Assembly (NCBI RefSeq): GCF_017592825.1
Contig: NZ_JAGFMD010000001.1
Span: 372,001-436,000 of the forward strand
Source of the DNA: Roseivirga sp. E12
GTDB lineage: Bacteria > Bacteroidota > Bacteroidia > Cytophagales > Cyclobacteriaceae
Length of the DNA: 64,000 bases
Direction: 5' to 3'
The notes under the pieces were generated by a model. It made no database searches. It was not told the DNA's origin and saw only the letters and a list, made by a program, of their open reading frames with translations. Shown piece by piece: positions 63,049 to 64,000 of the stretch; position 1 is the stretch's first letter; each line of letters begins with the position of its first letter. The translations under genes were made by a program, and so were the position numbers.

Positions 63049-64000
63049 CTACTTGTCCCCGCCAGTTTTCTCTATCTCGATGGTTCTGTTCTTACGTTGG
63101 AGGGCCTTATTGAACTTCTCAATGTCCTCTTTGATCAGCTTATCGAATTGTGCAATGGCATTTTCTAGCCTATCGCTAAGCACTTCTTTTACCTCGCCTT
63201 GCTGATTGGTAGGTTTAAAGTCGATGCCACTGCTGTTAATATCACTGGCCAAGGCACTCAAACGGCCATAGAGCTTAATAGGAGAGCGGAAGGCATCTTC
63301 ACGAGCTCCAGTTAAATGGATGTCATAGAGTTTGCTTGCTACTTCTTCTGCTACGGCTTTCAATCGAACGGCCTCGCGTTGCGTTCTTCTGTCGCTTACT
63401 TCTGCAATAATAGCATCAAGCTCTTTGCGCAGCACTTCAACCGCATTGATGTTCACCACGGCCAAGTTCATTGCATTTCTCAACTCAAGCGAGAAGGCCA
63501 CCTGTGCTTCAATATCAGCCTGTGTTCCTTCAGCTCTTGGATCTTTCAGCACAGTCAATGGCTTGCTCATTGACTCAGTCACATTACCTTCTTTGTCTTT
63601 AATGACCAAATGAGCCTCATAGCTACCAGGAGCAACTCTAGGGCCTAACTGACCCGCATTTAAGTCTAGGTCCCATTGTACTAATGGTCTCCATCCTTCG
63701 CCATTTAGCTGTACCCAAGGTCTGCCCGGAGGTGCCACGCGAAGCTTAGGTCGATAAGTCGATTCGTATCGAAGGTTCCATACCGTTCGGTTTACACCTT
63801 TGTTATTTCTGGCATTAACGGTACGGATCAATTCGCCATTCTTATCCTTAATTTCTATGCTAACGCTACCTTCCACTTTGTCAGGTAAGTAGTAGTTAAT
63901 GATCGCTCCATTTGCAGGGTTCTGACCAGAGTTATTACTCGGTCCATCTGTCTTGATACTTTCGCGATTATTGAACCTGTAGGTGTCTCGAATGTCCACC
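63049..64000 (-). CDS. C-terminal part of a BNR/sortilin-type exported protein (cut by window edge)
   Basis: 317 residues are visible; the frame is open to the right edge, and the GTG at 63999 is not a real start. The visible part begins in a linker (FNNRESIKTDGPSNNSGQNP), then an Ig-like domain (GAIINYYLPDKVEGSVSIEI, PRVAPGSYEAHLVIKDKEGN), then about 130 mostly helical residues (LELRNAMNLAVVNINAVEVL). This is the usual tail of large VPS10/sortilin or BNR-repeat proteins of Bacteroidota, whose N-terminal propeller would lie beyond 64000. That assignment is from the tail alone. Substrate unknown. Confidence 0.75.
   Translation of the reverse strand, partial: VDIRDTYRFNNRESIKTDGPSNNSGQNPANGAIINYYLPDKVEGSVSIEIKDKNGELIRTVNARNNKGVNRTVWNLRYESTYRPKLRVAPPGRPWVQLNGEGWRPLVQWDLDLNAGQLGPRVAPGSYEAHLVIKDKEGNVTESMSKPLTVLKDPRAEGTQADIEAQVAFSLELRNAMNLAVVNINAVEVLRKELDAIIAEVSDRRTQREAVRLKAVAEEVASKLYDIHLTGAREDAFRSPIKLYGRLSALASDINSSGIDFKPTNQQGEVKEVLSDRLENAIAQFDKLIKEDIEKFNKALQRKNRTIEIEKTGGDK

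Overview
The window looks like chromosomal DNA of a free-living member of the Bacteroidota, most likely the order Cytophagales (Roseivirga/Fulvivirga-like). This is inferred from the gene families seen: SprB-repeat lipoprotein, DUF5777 and YceI cluster, LytS/LytTR pairs, DUF4105 protein, TAnnTTTG-type promoter boxes, many secreted metallopeptidases, and long arrays of FtsX-type permeases. No rRNA, tRNA, CRISPR array, transposase or integrase was recognised. Coding density is high and genes change strand often.

Region by region: 0-2 kb holds the tail of a membrane protein and a three-domain regulator (alpha/beta hydrolase, degenerate nucleotide cyclase, AraC HTH). 2.1-4.8 kb is a four-gene envelope operon (cytochrome c lipoprotein, OB-fold protein, YceI, DUF5777). 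4.9-7.4 kb is a sodium:neurotransmitter-type transporter overlapping a 2-oxoglutarate/Fe(II) oxygenase gene, preceded by a nested stem-loop. 7.4-17.7 kb contains exported hydrolases and peptidases (M14, a gluzincin, DUF885, M61, an esterase), a Tat-exported oxidoreductase and a propeller lipoprotein.

17.6-38.5 kb is the most striking part. A two-component module (NtrC-like sigma-54 activator, small exported protein, NtrB-like kinase) is divergent from seven tandem, full-length (about 800 residues each) duplicated FtsX/MacB-type permeases. No ABC ATPase or periplasmic adaptor lies in the window. An eighth permease survives only as a 26-codon ORF joining the first dozen and last dozen codons of the family. 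Two pairs of the same 15-bp dyad (GTGTCA-N3-TGATAC) lie upstream of the first and last permeases. A textbook -24/-12 promoter (TGGTACAGGCATTGCA) lies between the second pair and the last permease. Together these suggest one regulon driven by the neighbouring activator.

38.5-50.6 kb: a Spy-like protein, mnmA, an operon of three amidohydrolase-fold exported proteins of which only the middle one keeps the metal ligands, a LytS/LytTR pair, and a large zinc metalloprotease. 50.6-58.3 kb: sterol-desaturase-like protein, small secreted proteins, a membrane LytTR regulator, S1/P1 nuclease, S9 peptidase, a VOC lipoprotein and an AraC regulator. 58.4-61.9 kb is a repeat island: one repeat family flanks, and supplies the C-terminus of, a DUF4105 gene; another flanks a lone contractile-injection-system sheath gene. 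The window ends with an UlaG-like metallo-hydrolase and the C-terminal part of a probable BNR/sortilin-type protein that runs off the edge.
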